Shown piece by piece: positions 16,335-25,453 of a stretch of 64,000 nt of DNA. The stretch spans positions 62,001 through 126,000 of the forward strand of contig JANQHI010000052.1 in assembly GCA_028282705.1 (NCBI GenBank), written 5' to 3'. The notes beneath the pieces were generated by a model that saw only the letters and a program-made list of their open reading frames with translations, made no database searches and had not been told where the DNA came from. The number at the start of each line of letters is the position of its first letter. Position 1 is the first letter of the stretch. Source of the stretch: Prolixibacteraceae bacterium (lineage in GTDB: Bacteria > Bacteroidota > Bacteroidia > Bacteroidales > Prolixibacteraceae). A program made the position numbers and the translations under genes.

Positions 16335-18005
16335 AAAAAAAAGAAATTATTTATAGTAACCCTGTCTGTTATTATCTCAGGAATTGTATTGCTAAGTTTT
16401 AACAGTGACAGGAAAAACTTCCAGATTGCTAAGAACCTGGATATTTATTATACCCTTTTTAGGGAATTAAACACCTTTTATGTTGATGAAATAAACCCAA
16501 ACAAACTGGTAAAGTCGAGCATTGACCAGATGTTAAACTCATTGGACCCTTATACCAACTATATTTCTGAAGATCAGATTGAGGATTTTAGGTTTATGAC
16601 CACAGGGGAATATGCTGGTATTGGTGCATTGATTGGCAAGCAAAATAATAAAATTGTTATTTCAGAACCTTATGAAGGTTTCCCTGCACAAAAAAATGGG
16701 CTTAAGGCTGGTGATATTTTTATTGAAGTTGAAGGGAAAGCTACAAAAGAAATGACTACTGAAGATGTAAGCAACCTGTTAAAAGGGCCTGCAAACAAAC
16801 CAGTGAAACTTAAAATGCAACGCCCTGGGCAGAAAAAACCATTTGAGGTGGAAGTTGTAAGGGAAAAGATCAGCATTAAGCCTGTACCATACCATGGGAT
16901 GATTGATGAAAATACTGCTTATATCCGTCTATCAAACTTTACACAAAATTGCAGTTCTGATGTAAAAGATGCATTCCTGGCGTTAAAATCAAAACACAAA
17001 CCAAAAGCTTTGATCCTTGATTTGAGGTCAAATCCTGGAGGGTTATTAATTGAAGCTGTGCGAATTATGAATTTATTTGTCCCAAAAGGTGAGGAGATTG
17101 TAAGCACAAAAGGAAAAGTAAAAGAATGGGATAAAACCTATAAAGCCACAGCAGCCCCTATTGATACTACCATTAAAATTGCTGTCCTGGTTAATAGCAA
17201 TTCTGCTTCTGCCTCAGAGATTATTGCAGGAGCCATGCAAGACCTTGACCGTGGGCTTGTTGTTGGCACACGCACATTTGGGAAAGGGCTGGTACAAACC
17301 ACCAGGGACTTAAGCTACAATACAAAACTAAAAGTAACCACTGCAAAATATTATACCCCAAGTGGAAGGTGCATACAGGTACTTGATTATTCACACAGAA
17401 AGGAAGATGGAAGTGTGGGGACTATTCCAGACACCCTAATTTCCAAGTTTGAAACCAGTAAAGGAAGGTTGGTTTATGATGGTGGGGGTGTTGTCCCTGA
17501 CATCAAAATTGAGGTCGAAAAATTAAGTTCCCTTACTATTGCATTGGTTACAAAATTCCTGGTCTTTGATTTTGCAACTGATTATGCAAGCAGGGTTGAA
17601 TCAATTACCAAACCAGAAGATTTTGAAATCACTGATGATATTTATGCCCAATTCAAAACCTTTGTTAAAGAGGATGATTTCAGCTATGAATCACGGACAA
17701 TCAAAGAATTTGAAAAATTGATGAAATCAGCTAAAAAGGAAAAGTATTTTGATTTTGCTGAAGGGGAATTTGATGATTTAAAGCAAAAATTGCAACCTGA
17801 CCTTGATAAAGACCTGGAAAAATTTAAGCCTGAAATTAAGGAAATGTTGGTTGATGAGATTGTATCAAGGTATTATTACCAAAAAGGTGCTATAAGGGCT
17901 GCTATTGATGAAGACAAAGGGGTTATGAAAGCCCTGAAAATATTATCAGATGATGAGGCCTTGGCTGGTTATTTTAAACCAGGGACAGAAATCTCAGCCA
18001 ATTAA
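16332..18005 (+). CDS. S41 family C-terminal processing peptidase
   Basis: The protein has 557 residues with an N-terminal signal anchor. The order is an N-terminal helical part with LDPYTNYIS, a PDZ domain (about 85-165; GYxGIGA-like GEYAGIGALI), and the protease core. The catalytic dyad is seen as Ser293 in SNSASASEI and Lys318 in FGKGLVQ, spaced 25 residues as in E. coli Tsp/Prc. It degrades or trims periplasmic proteins by their C-termini. A long acidic/lysine-rich C-terminal helical region follows. Its leader and start codon lie in inverted-repeat copy 2, so its translation could be affected by a local hairpin. Confidence 0.94.
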   Translation: MKKKKLFIVTLSVIISGIVLLSFNSDRKNFQIAKNLDIYYTLFRELNTFYVDEINPNKLVKSSIDQMLNSLDPYTNYISEDQIEDFRFMTTGEYAGIGALIGKQNNKIVISEPYEGFPAQKNGLKAGDIFIEVEGKATKEMTTEDVSNLLKGPANKPVKLKMQRPGQKKPFEVEVVREKISIKPVPYHGMIDENTAYIRLSNFTQNCSSDVKDAFLALKSKHKPKALILDLRSNPGGLLIEAVRIMNLFVPKGEEIVSTKGKVKEWDKTYKATAAPIDTTIKIAVLVNSNSASASEIIAGAMQDLDRGLVVGTRTFGKGLVQTTRDLSYNTKLKVTTAKYYTPSGRCIQVLDYSHRKEDGSVGTIPDTLISKFETSKGRLVYDGGGVVPDIKIEVEKLSSLTIALVTKFLVFDFATDYASRVESITKPEDFEITDDIYAQFKTFVKEDDFSYESRTIKEFEKLMKSAKKEKYFDFAEGEFDDLKQKLQPDLDKDLEKFKPEIKEMLVDEIVSRYYYQKGAIRAAIDEDKGVMKALKILSDDEALAGYFKPGTEISAN

Positions 18006-18023
18006 ATTCTAAAAGTATTGTGT

Positions 18024-18052
18024 ACAAAAAATCCCCTGGCATATGCCAGGGG
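18024..18052 (-). terminator. Terminator with perfect 20-bp palindrome
   Basis: CCCCTGGCATATGCCAGGGG is a perfect palindrome. On the minus strand it is followed by a T run, which fits the end of the SPFH operon; it also sits 28 bp past the S41 protease stop, so it may serve both convergent transcripts. Confidence 0.8.
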
Positions 18053-18085
18053 AAATTCAAACCAAAGAAAAACTATTCCCTTACT

Positions 18086-19063
18086 TTATTGCTTAATCAA
18101 ATCTTTGATTCCGCCAATTGAACTTAAAATACCACTTGCCTCATAAGGGATATATACAGTTTTATTATCTTCTCCACTTACCATTTCTTCAAAAGTTTCA
18201 AGGTACTTCATGGCTACCAGGTAATTAACAGGGTCACCATTTTTCTCAATGGCTTCAGTAACTTTCCTGATGGCCTCAGCTTCAGCTTCGGCCCTCTTTA
18301 CCCTTGCCTGGGCATCACCTTCTGCTTTTAATATTTCGGCTTGCTTTTCACCTTGTGCCTGGTTGATCTGCGATTCTTTGTAACCTTCAGCTTCTAGGAT
18401 TTGTGCTTTTTTTAACCCTTCAGCTTCTAAAATTTTAGCCCTCCTGTCACGCTCTGCCCTCATCTGTTTTTCCATGGCATCACGTATGTCGCGTGGTGGG
18501 TTAATGTCTTGTAGTTCAACCCTGTTTACTTTAACCCCCCATTTGTTGGTAGCATCATCAAGGATATTCCTAAGCTTGGTATTTATTGTATCTCTTGATG
18601 TCAGGGTTTCATCCAGGTCTAATTCACCTATTACATTACGCAAAGTTGTTTGTGTCAATTTTTCAATGGCATCAGGTAAGTTCTCAATTTCATACATTGA
18701 TTTTATCGGGTCCATAATCTGGAAATAAAGCAATGCATTGATCTCTGTGCTCACATTGTCTTTGGTAATCACATTCTGCCTTGGGAAATCATACACTGTT
18801 TCGCGCAGGTCAATCCTGTCTTTGTTTTTAAAACTTACTATTTTCCTGCCATCATAATCTTCCCTGACATACCTCCATACTATTTTCCTGGGTTGGTCAA
18901 TAATGGGGATAATAATGTTGATCCCTGATGTGAGTGTCCTGTGGTATTTTCCAAGCCTTTCAACTAAAATGGTTTGAGATTGCTGCACAATTCGTATACC
19001 TGCTGCAGCAAAAATGATTACAAAAATCGCTAATAAAATAAGGATAATAATAGTTGCATTCAT
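18086..19063 (-). CDS. SPFH/Band 7 (stomatin/paraslipin-like) membrane protein
   Basis: The protein has 325 residues. One N-terminal membrane helix (about 3-22) is followed by the SPFH domain with QTILVERLGKYHRTLTSGIN and the conserved DINPPRDI segment, then a long alanine/glutamate-rich coiled coil (ILEAEG and AEGDAQARVKRAEAEAEAI repeats) and a hydrophobic C-terminus. Such proteins form large membrane rings that organise microdomains. It is encoded just downstream of an NfeD gene (25 bp), the classical SPFH-NfeD partnership. Two further genes upstream, NfeD-LytTR and BtpA-like, run in the same direction. Confidence 0.92.
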   Translation of the reverse strand: MNATIIILILLAIFVIIFAAAGIRIVQQSQTILVERLGKYHRTLTSGINIIIPIIDQPRKIVWRYVREDYDGRKIVSFKNKDRIDLRETVYDFPRQNVITKDNVSTEINALLYFQIMDPIKSMYEIENLPDAIEKLTQTTLRNVIGELDLDETLTSRDTINTKLRNILDDATNKWGVKVNRVELQDINPPRDIRDAMEKQMRAERDRRAKILEAEGLKKAQILEAEGYKESQINQAQGEKQAEILKAEGDAQARVKRAEAEAEAIRKVTEAIEKNGDPVNYLVAMKYLETFEEMVSGEDNKTVYIPYEASGILSSIGGIKDLIKQ

Positions 19064-19088
19064 AATTATTGGTTTTTTAATGTATCTG

Positions 19089-19538
19089 CTAGCTTGCAGA
19101 AATTGTTTTAACTGTTAAAATTATACTGTTTACCCGAACAATTTCAACCAATGTATTGGGCTGAACTTGTTCATTGTTTAAAGAGCGGGCCTTCCATTCA
19201 TCACCATCCAGCACCACGCGCCCCTGGTTGTTTAAATTGTCAATGGCTTCAATCACTTTTGCATGCCTTCCAATCATGGCATTTACGTTTGTTTCTGTAA
19301 AATCTGACTTGTTGTAAGCAAATTTTTTTACTGCAGGCCTAATGGTAAAGAAACTTAATAAAGTACCTATTGAAAAAATGACTATTTGCCATTCTATTGA
19401 TAGGTTGAGGGCAGCCACAAGCGTGCCTGCCAAAGCACCTACTCCAAAATTAAAAAGAACAAATGAAGGAATAAAGATTTCCATGATAAAACAAAAAAGT
19501 GCTACAATTAACCAAATGTGCCATAATTCAAATTCCAT
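19089..19538 (-). CDS. NfeD-family membrane protein
   Basis: The protein has 149 residues. Three or so N-terminal membrane segments (FELWHIWLIVALFCFIMEIFI and following) precede a C-terminal OB-fold of NfeD type with GRHAKVIEAIDNLNNQGRVV, GDEWKARS and LVEIVRVNSIILTVK. It is the short NfeD class that lacks a protease domain and works with the adjacent SPFH protein in membrane organisation. Its N-terminus (MEFELWHIW) closely resembles that of the upstream NfeD-LytTR gene (MEFESWHLW), so the two are paralogues. Confidence 0.9.
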   Translation of the reverse strand: MEFELWHIWLIVALFCFIMEIFIPSFVLFNFGVGALAGTLVAALNLSIEWQIVIFSIGTLLSFFTIRPAVKKFAYNKSDFTETNVNAMIGRHAKVIEAIDNLNNQGRVVLDGDEWKARSLNNEQVQPNTLVEIVRVNSIILTVKTISAS

Positions 19539-19663
19539 CGCGACTTATTTTAAATTTGCATAACCAAAATTAGTTGAGTGCATGGGTATAAAAAAGGGAA
19601 ACTACCTGAGATTTGCCCAACTGACATAACTTTATGGACGAATTCATTTCATCAAAATTCCTG

Positions 19664-20482
19664 TTATCTCATCCATTCCCGAAATGCATGGGCTTTTAGC
19701 CTGCTTACTGAAATGCGTTTGGGCAAACCTACCCCTTGCTGAAGTGCAACATCTATTTTGCCATTCTTGCCTGCCTTCACTTCCTGAATGGTTTCTTTAT
19801 TAAGGATGAGCTGACGATTGGCCCTGAAAAACAGTTCAGCTGGTAATTCCATCCCCAACTGTTCAAGTGATTTATCATGGATGTATTTCTTTTCAGGAGA
19901 AGATACAATATATGTTATCTTATTACTGGAATAAACCCCTTTTATTTCATTAAAACTTATAAAATATGTTTTTGTACCAACCCTGATCCTTAAACGCCCA
20001 CTGCCATTTTCAATTTGGGTATCATGTTCCTCATGCTTTCCTTGGGGAATTTCTTCAACAGTCAAAACAATACTATCAACTTTTGTAACTTTTACCTTGG
20101 TATGTTCTGGGATAATATCCTCATTTATTGAAATAGCTTTCCATTGGTCACCATCAATAGCTACACATCCTGTTTCTTCCATTTCATTGATTGGTTCTAT
20201 TACTTTACCTATCCTTCCAACTAATCCACTGGCATTTGTTTTTACACTTTTTCTGCGGTAAGCATATTTAATCATCACAGGTTTTACCCCTATGAAACCT
20301 GTCAATGTCCCAATAATAAAAAGGATGATTTGAAGGGTTAAAGGTAAATGTATGGCTGCTCCTATGAATGCAAAAAAACACCCCATAGCTATGCTTGCCA
20401 TAACAAATGAAGGAACAACCATTTCTAATAAAATAAAAATAATCATCCCTATTATCCATAAATGCCAGCTTTCAAATTCCAT
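19664..20482 (-). CDS. NfeD-LytTR fusion: membrane-anchored putative transcription factor
   Basis: The protein has 272 residues. Residues 1-75 hold the NfeD membrane segments, 82-145 the NfeD OB-fold (GLVGRIGKVIEPI, GDQWKAISI, VDSIVLTVEE), and 163-270 a LytTR DNA-binding domain (TYFISFNEIKGVYSSNKITY, LFFRANRQLILN, ISVSRLKAH). LytTR domains normally follow response-regulator receivers; here the sensor side is an NfeD module, so it could couple membrane state to transcription. The gene begins 4 bp after the BtpA-like gene ends and precedes a separate NfeD paralogue and the SPFH gene. The domain calls are by motif; the regulatory role is inference. Confidence 0.85.
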   Translation of the reverse strand: MEFESWHLWIIGMIIFILLEMVVPSFVMASIAMGCFFAFIGAAIHLPLTLQIILFIIGTLTGFIGVKPVMIKYAYRRKSVKTNASGLVGRIGKVIEPINEMEETGCVAIDGDQWKAISINEDIIPEHTKVKVTKVDSIVLTVEEIPQGKHEEHDTQIENGSGRLRIRVGTKTYFISFNEIKGVYSSNKITYIVSSPEKKYIHDKSLEQLGMELPAELFFRANRQLILNKETIQEVKAGKNGKIDVALQQGVGLPKRISVSRLKAHAFREWMR

Positions 20483-20486
20483 ATTA

Positions 20487-21287
20487 TTAGTTTCTAAGTT
20501 TTGTTACTTGCTTTAAAAAATGTTTCACCCTGTCTTTGCTCACATCATTATACCATTTCCCTTCTGTTTTTAATGATGAGCCAACAATAAATCCATCAGC
20601 ATAAGCCCAGAATTTATTGATGTTATTTGTATTTATCCCTGAACCAATCATTACAGGCAGAGAAATTTTTTCTTTTACTTCTTTTACTTCCTGAATACTG
20701 GCTTCCTGCCCTGTTGATGCCCCTGTTACAATAATCCCATCACTCAGGAAAAACTCAGCAGCCACAGCAGTTTCTGATATAGAAGTATCACCTGTTATGG
20801 CATGAGATGAATGTTTTTTCTTTACATCAGTAAATATTTTTACTGTATCTGCCCCAATTTGTTTCCTATACCTCAGGAGTTCAGCAGCATCACTTTCTAT
20901 AATGCCTTCATCTGCCACATGAGAAAATACAAAGCCCTCAGCCCTTATATATTGTAAATTACAAGCATGTGCCACTGCCAGGGCAGCATTATTGGCTCCT
21001 GCCAGTACTTGGATGCCCATAGGAATATCGGTGAGTTCCCTTACCTTGCTGCAAACTGATGCCATGCTTGCCACAATCTCTGCCCCTACTTCCCTTTTTA
21101 AGTAAGGCCTGTCATGCATATTTTCAAAAAGGATGCTATCAACTCCCTCCTTTATGTAAACCATTGAATCATGGATGGCCTTTTCAATGACCTTACTTAT
21201 TGGGTATTGGTTTTTGGGTGTCCCTGGCAGTGCCTGGACATGTACTACACCTATGATGGGTTTAAAATGAGGCTTACTAAATGGCAT
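20487..21287 (-). CDS. BtpA/SgcQ family TIM-barrel protein
   Basis: I start at ATG 21287 (MPFSKPHFKPIIGVVHVQ); an upstream ATG at 21335 would add 16 unrelated residues. About 266 residues. The BtpA signature is GVVHVQALPGTP, DSILFENMHDRPY, ANNAALAVAHACNLQYIRAEGF and late GSGINTNNINKF with ADGFIVGSSLK. In cyanobacteria BtpA affects photosystem I biogenesis; bacterial SgcQ-like members lie near sugar metabolism genes and the reaction is unknown. The gene leads a minus-strand run with the NfeD-LytTR, NfeD and SPFH genes, though a functional link is unproven. Confidence 0.85.
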   Translation of the reverse strand: MPFSKPHFKPIIGVVHVQALPGTPKNQYPISKVIEKAIHDSMVYIKEGVDSILFENMHDRPYLKREVGAEIVASMASVCSKVRELTDIPMGIQVLAGANNAALAVAHACNLQYIRAEGFVFSHVADEGIIESDAAELLRYRKQIGADTVKIFTDVKKKHSSHAITGDTSISETAVAAEFFLSDGIIVTGASTGQEASIQEVKEVKEKISLPVMIGSGINTNNINKFWAYADGFIVGSSLKTEGKWYNDVSKDRVKHFLKQVTKLRN

Positions 21288-21407
21288 AAAGGTTAATTTG
21301 AACTCTAAATTTAATGTGAAATAGCCAATTAACAAATCAGGATTGAAAACTTTTTGCCCTTATTTATTAATTTAGGCAAAACTTTTTATTAACCTAAATG
21401 AAATAAC

Positions 21408-22124
21408 ATGTTGCAAAAGCCATTATTCCTACTGATTATTTGCGCCCTCTTTTTTTCTTGTAATACAAAACCTAAAAAGCAAAATAATAATAACATCCTG
21501 TCTGAAAGTGAAATAGCTGAAGGGTGGCAACTCCTTTTTGATGGAAAAACTACTAATGGGTGGAAAATTTTTAAAGGTGGTGAAGTTGATGCCTGGACAA
21601 TAAAAGATGGGATACTTTACAATTCAGGTGTTGGGAGTGACCATGGTGGTGATATTATTACCACAGCCCAATTTGAAAACTTTGAATTGTCACTGGAATG
21701 GAGGATTGATACAGCTAGCAATTCAGGTATTTTTTATTTGGTACAAGAAGGTGCAGGAGATGCTATTTACCAGTCGGGTTCTGAATACCAGCTCCTTGAT
21801 GACAAAGGTTGGCCAACTAAATTGGCCCCAGCCCAATATAGTGGTGCCAATTATGATATGCATGCCCCAAAGGGTGCTGTAGTTAAACCTCTTGATAAAT
21901 GGAATAAAACATTGATTGTTAAAAAAGATTCACTGGTTGAACATTGGCTGAATGAGGTTAAAGTGGTTGAATATAAATTATGGGATAAAGATTGGCTAGA
22001 AACAAAAAACAACAGCAAATGGAAAGATGAACCTGAATATGGCATTTTTCCAAAAGGGCACATTGGGCTTCAGGACCATGGAGGGTTGACCATGTTCAGG
22101 AACATCAAAATCAGGCCTTTATAA
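21408..22124 (+). CDS. DUF1080 (3-keto-disaccharide hydrolase-like) lipoprotein
   Basis: The protein has 238 residues. The lipobox FFSC after a hydrophobic stretch marks a lipoprotein. The DUF1080 concanavalin-like fold is clear: GWQLLFDGKTTNGWKIFK, AWTIKDGILYN, FELSLEWRI, NSGIFYL, EYQLLDDKG and IGLQDHGGLTMFRNIKIRPL. The family includes enzymes that cleave 3-keto-glycosides and many secreted proteins of unknown substrate. It is transcribed with, or just before, the CPBP gene (43 bp gap). A Gfo/Idh/MocA oxidoreductase of the type that could make a 3-keto sugar is at 43.4 kb, too far for an operon. Confidence 0.88.
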   Translation: MLQKPLFLLIICALFFSCNTKPKKQNNNNILSESEIAEGWQLLFDGKTTNGWKIFKGGEVDAWTIKDGILYNSGVGSDHGGDIITTAQFENFELSLEWRIDTASNSGIFYLVQEGAGDAIYQSGSEYQLLDDKGWPTKLAPAQYSGANYDMHAPKGAVVKPLDKWNKTLIVKKDSLVEHWLNEVKVVEYKLWDKDWLETKNNSKWKDEPEYGIFPKGHIGLQDHGGLTMFRNIKIRPL

Positions 22125-22167
22125 AAAATTACAACTATCTGAACAAAATACATTTAATTCAAACAAC

Positions 22168-23100
22168 ATGTCAATAAAAGCATTCAGGGGGATGAGCCCT
22201 TTTTCACAGTTTATCTTTTCTCTTTTTGTTATTGTAGTTTCATTCCTCTTTTTTATGGTTGTTTCAGTGGTAATAGCCATCCCTCTTTTTGACCTTGACC
22301 TGAATAAGATTGCTACCATAACTGATATTTCAAACCCTGATAATATTGACTTTTTAAAATATTTCCAGGTTGTGCAATCTATAGGGCTATTTATAGTACC
22401 CCCCATTATTTTGGCATGGCTTTTTATGGGAAATGTTATTAAATATTTGCAATTACATAAAAGCCCAGGGTTGGCTTCCATCTTGCTTGTTGTTTTATTA
22501 ACTGTATCTATTTCCCCAGCTATTAATTTACTGGGAGAAATCAATTCAAAAATGGCTTTCCCTGAATGGATGTCTGGGATTGAGGACTGGATGAGGAACA
22601 GTGAAGAAAATGCAGCACAGCTTACTGAAGCTTTCCTTGATGTTACCACCATAAAAGGGTTATTTTTTAATTTATTCATGATAGCATTTTTGCCTGCTAT
22701 TGGAGAAGAGTTTTTATTCAGGGGAGTAATACAAAAGATCTTTATTAAATGGACAAAGAACAGCCATTTGGGAATTTGGATTGCTGCCATATTATTTAGT
22801 GCCCTTCATTTGCAGTTTTATGGGTTCCTGCCCAGGATGATATTGGGAGTTTTGTTTGGCTACATGCTGGTTTGGAGTGGTTCAATGTGGTTACCCATAA
22901 TTGCCCACTTTATTAATAATGGGGTAGCTGTTGCTGCCATGTGGATGGTTAAACAAGGTAGAATTGACCCATCAGTAGAAGAGCTTGGAGCAACCCCTGA
23001 TAGTTTATACACAGCAATTATAAGTGCTGTGCTTACCATATTTTTAATGTGGTACCTGATGAGGCTTCACCAATTAAAGAAAAATAATGTGAAGTATTAA
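22168..23100 (+). CDS. CPBP-family intramembrane glutamic endopeptidase
   Basis: The protein has 310 residues with about eight hydrophobic segments. The CPBP (Abi) motifs are present: motif 1 AIGEEFLFRGVIQ with the EExxxR triad, motif 2 FSALHLQFYGFLPRMILGVLFGYML, and motif 3 PIIAHFINN. These membrane proteases resemble type II CAAX prenyl endopeptidases; in bacteria the substrates are mostly unknown. It overlaps the convergent hypothetical gene at 23097 by 4 bp. The catalytic residues look complete. Confidence 0.9.
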   Translation: MSIKAFRGMSPFSQFIFSLFVIVVSFLFFMVVSVVIAIPLFDLDLNKIATITDISNPDNIDFLKYFQVVQSIGLFIVPPIILAWLFMGNVIKYLQLHKSPGLASILLVVLLTVSISPAINLLGEINSKMAFPEWMSGIEDWMRNSEENAAQLTEAFLDVTTIKGLFFNLFMIAFLPAIGEEFLFRGVIQKIFIKWTKNSHLGIWIAAILFSALHLQFYGFLPRMILGVLFGYMLVWSGSMWLPIIAHFINNGVAVAAMWMVKQGRIDPSVEELGATPDSLYTAIISAVLTIFLMWYLMRLHQLKKNNVKY

Positions 23101-23840
23101 AAATCAAAAGCCAGGTCAGTTTGAATACCTGTTGACTGTAAGGCTTTTAGCTCTTTTCTGCGTAACACATACACAACCCCATATTCTTTGGCTTTCTCCC
23201 TTTTTTGTGGAGGAGGAAGGTGGGAAAAATGCTGCTCTACCTCATTCCAAATTTCGCGAATAATTGCATCTGCACGTTCCCGTGCCTGGTATATCCCTGT
23301 TTTTACCAGGGCTGTGTCATCATGCAATACTTTATGAAGCATTGATACATCTTTGAATGCTGTAAAATGGACTTTAACCAAAGCAATGGAAGGGTTATAA
23401 ATTGGGCTTCCCCCTTCATTCACGCGTTGCTGTTCTCCTTCAATAACCTTCTCGCCCCACTCCAATATTTCATTCTCATTATGAAATGGGGGGATACCTG
23501 TATCTGAAGGTTCTAACCCATAATGTTTCCTTACCTCAGGCTTCAGCTCATCTCTTTGGATGGCCATGTTTATAATCTGAAGGAAATGGGATAAATATAA
23601 TTTTGCTTTATGCTGAAATTCATTAAATGCCTTATTTTTTTCCAACTGCCTGTCTTGTTCTTCCTTGTTTTTCTTTAGCACCAACTCAAACTCCATGTTA
23701 AATTCTTTCAGGAGTTCCAGGTTTTCCTGTGAGAATGCCAGTTCGACTGCATGGTTTGTTTCTCCCATCCTCAGGGCAGCTTCAATTGCCCTTTTCCTAG
23801 CCTTGTCTGTTGTTGGTAATCTTCTGTATGGCATCTGCAT
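23097..23840 (-). CDS. Conserved hypothetical cytoplasmic protein, helical
   Basis: I start at ATG 23840 (MQMPYRRLPTTDKARKRAIEAA); a longer frame opens at 23885 with a less plausible hydrophobic lead. About 247 residues, no signal peptide, highly helical and charged (VLKKNKEEQDRQLEKNKAF), with a compact domain around PYNPSIALVKVHFTAFKD-like and LPPPQKREKAKEYGVVY. I do not recognise a family with known function. It stands alone on the minus strand, converging on the CPBP gene. Confidence 0.65.
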   Translation of the reverse strand: MQMPYRRLPTTDKARKRAIEAALRMGETNHAVELAFSQENLELLKEFNMEFELVLKKNKEEQDRQLEKNKAFNEFQHKAKLYLSHFLQIINMAIQRDELKPEVRKHYGLEPSDTGIPPFHNENEILEWGEKVIEGEQQRVNEGGSPIYNPSIALVKVHFTAFKDVSMLHKVLHDDTALVKTGIYQARERADAIIREIWNEVEQHFSHLPPPQKREKAKEYGVVYVLRRKELKALQSTGIQTDLAFDF

Positions 23841-24113
23841 AATTTTCGTCCAATCAAATCTAACCAGAATATACAGGAAAATCAATGCTCCTGGTAGTTC
23901 TTAATTAACAATGGGCTGTTAAAAGAAATGTTGCAAGGCCTGCCAGCAGGTAGTTTCAAGTAAGTAAAACCTACCAAGCAATGGCAACATGCCAGGGGTA
24001 ATTTGGCTGCTTATGCAAAAAAAACTTAAACAGTCCATAACCATTGTTACTTTTCGCGCATTGCCTACCATTAAGTAAAAACATTAACAATTCATTATAT
24101 TAATACTGTATTT

Positions 24114-24791
24114 ATGGGTTTACAAAATAAATTGAGGGATTTATCACTACTTTTAAAACTATTACCAAACTCAAATTGGGAGTCAAATATGCCCAAGCAA
24201 GCTTTAAAAGAACTAAAAAATGAAGAAATAATTCAAGGGATAAGGACAGGTTCCCCTGAGGTTATTAATTATTTGAAAGTTAAAGCATATCCCTTTGTTA
24301 AAAAGTATGTAATAATGAACAATGGGGCCCCAAATGATGCTGACATTGTTTTCCAGGATGCCTTGGTTGTTATTTTCAGAAAGGTTAAAGGCCCTGGCTT
24401 GCACTTAAACTGCCAGTTTACCACTTATTTTAATGCTGTTTGTAAGTATATTTGGAGGTATGAACTACAAAAAGGGAACAACCCACTTTTGGTTTCTGTG
24501 GATGAAATCAATAATTTTTTTGATGAAAACGAGCTGGAAGGGCTTTACAGGGAAAGTAAAGAGTTCCAGCTTTACAGGCATTACTTTAAAAAACTAAAAA
24601 AACGCCAGCAAAAAATATTGAATGCAGCAATGTCAGAAAAAAAATACAGTGAATTGTATGGTTTATTTGGGTATAAAAGTGTTGATGCCTTTAAAAATGA
24701 AGTAAGCAGGATAAAAAAATTATTGATCAAACAAATTTCGTCTGACCCCAGGTTTAAAAAATACAGTGGAAAACCTAACTGGAGTTTATGA
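24114..24791 (+). CDS. ECF-type RNA polymerase sigma factor
   Basis: The protein has 225 residues; ATG 24189 (MPKQALKELKNEEII) is an equally good start and would give a typical 200-residue sigma. Sigma region 2 is seen as VKKYVIMNNGAPNDADIVFQDALVVIFRKV with TYFNAVCKYIWRYE, and region 4 as LKKRQQKILNAAMSEKKYSELYGLFGY. It would direct RNA polymerase to a small regulon. It overlaps its downstream partner by 4 bp (ATGA), typical of a co-translated sigma and its membrane-bound controller, and the convergent gene next door codes for a CHAT-TPR protein. Confidence 0.87.
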   Translation: MGLQNKLRDLSLLLKLLPNSNWESNMPKQALKELKNEEIIQGIRTGSPEVINYLKVKAYPFVKKYVIMNNGAPNDADIVFQDALVVIFRKVKGPGLHLNCQFTTYFNAVCKYIWRYELQKGNNPLLVSVDEINNFFDENELEGLYRESKEFQLYRHYFKKLKKRQQKILNAAMSEKKYSELYGLFGYKSVDAFKNEVSRIKKLLIKQISSDPRFKKYSGKPNWSL

Positions 24792-25453
24792 GAAAAAAAG
24801 ATGGAAAATACAACTCAATGGACAATCAGCTCAACCAAGATGAAAAGGAACTATTTGGTAGGGTTGAAAGGGCTGTAAAGGAGGATGGGCTTATACAGTT
24901 TGAAAAGAAAGTAAAGCAAACTTTCTATGCCAAAAGAAGCAATTCACAACTAATTGCCAAGATTGCTGCAGTATGTATTGCCCTTGTATGCCTTTCTGCT
25001 TTGGCTTATTATAGTGTGCCTGTACATAAAAGGTTGTTCAACTCTTATTATCAGCCCTATGAGGACCAAACACTTAAGGATTCTTATAGGGGAAATGAAC
25101 ATGGGGAAGAAAATGCCTACAAGCTTTATGCATCTAAAAATTATGAAAAAGCCAGCACCATCTTACTTGAAACAACCAAGGCAAAACCAAGTGATTTTGA
25201 GGCCAGGTTCCTACTGGCTATTTCTTTTATAGAATTAAAAAAATACCAAGAAGCTGAAATGCACCTACAAATTCTGCTGGATGCCCCTTTAAATTTTTAT
25301 ACTGATGATGCTTTATGGTACCAGGCCTTGTTACATGTTAGGAAAAAGGAGTTTCCACTGGCAAAAAAACTGGCCAGTTCCATAGGGACTTCTTCTGTTT
25401 ACTATGGTGCTTCACAAAAACTTCTTCAGAAAATAGGCTCCAACCAACAATAA
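24788..25453 (+). CDS. Single-pass membrane protein with TPR-like periplasmic domain, probable sigma partner
   Basis: The protein has 221 residues. A charged N-terminal cytoplasmic part (about 1-55) precedes one membrane helix (IAAVCIALVCLSALAYYSV), then a periplasmic region with tetratricopeptide-like helices (AYKLYASKNYEKASTILLET, FEARFLLAISFIELKKYQEAEMHL). Its position, overlapping the sigma gene by 4 bp, suggests an anti-sigma role, with the N-terminal part binding sigma and the TPR part sensing something in the periplasm. No zinc-binding anti-sigma motif is present. Its 3' end overlaps the convergent CHAT gene by 42 bp. Confidence 0.78.
   Translation: MRKKDGKYNSMDNQLNQDEKELFGRVERAVKEDGLIQFEKKVKQTFYAKRSNSQLIAKIAAVCIALVCLSALAYYSVPVHKRLFNSYYQPYEDQTLKDSYRGNEHGEENAYKLYASKNYEKASTILLETTKAKPSDFEARFLLAISFIELKKYQEAEMHLQILLDAPLNFYTDDALWYQALLHVRKKEFPLAKKLASSIGTSSVYYGASQKLLQKIGSNQQ

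Noticed and set aside
22119-22790. 223-residue minus-strand frame opposite the CPBP protease
   Set aside because: The plus-strand frame has all CPBP motifs; the antisense frame is a compositional shadow.
23935-23975. CCTGC-CA-GCAGG as another member of the palindrome family
   Set aside because: The stem is only 5 bp and the flanks do not match the other palindromes.
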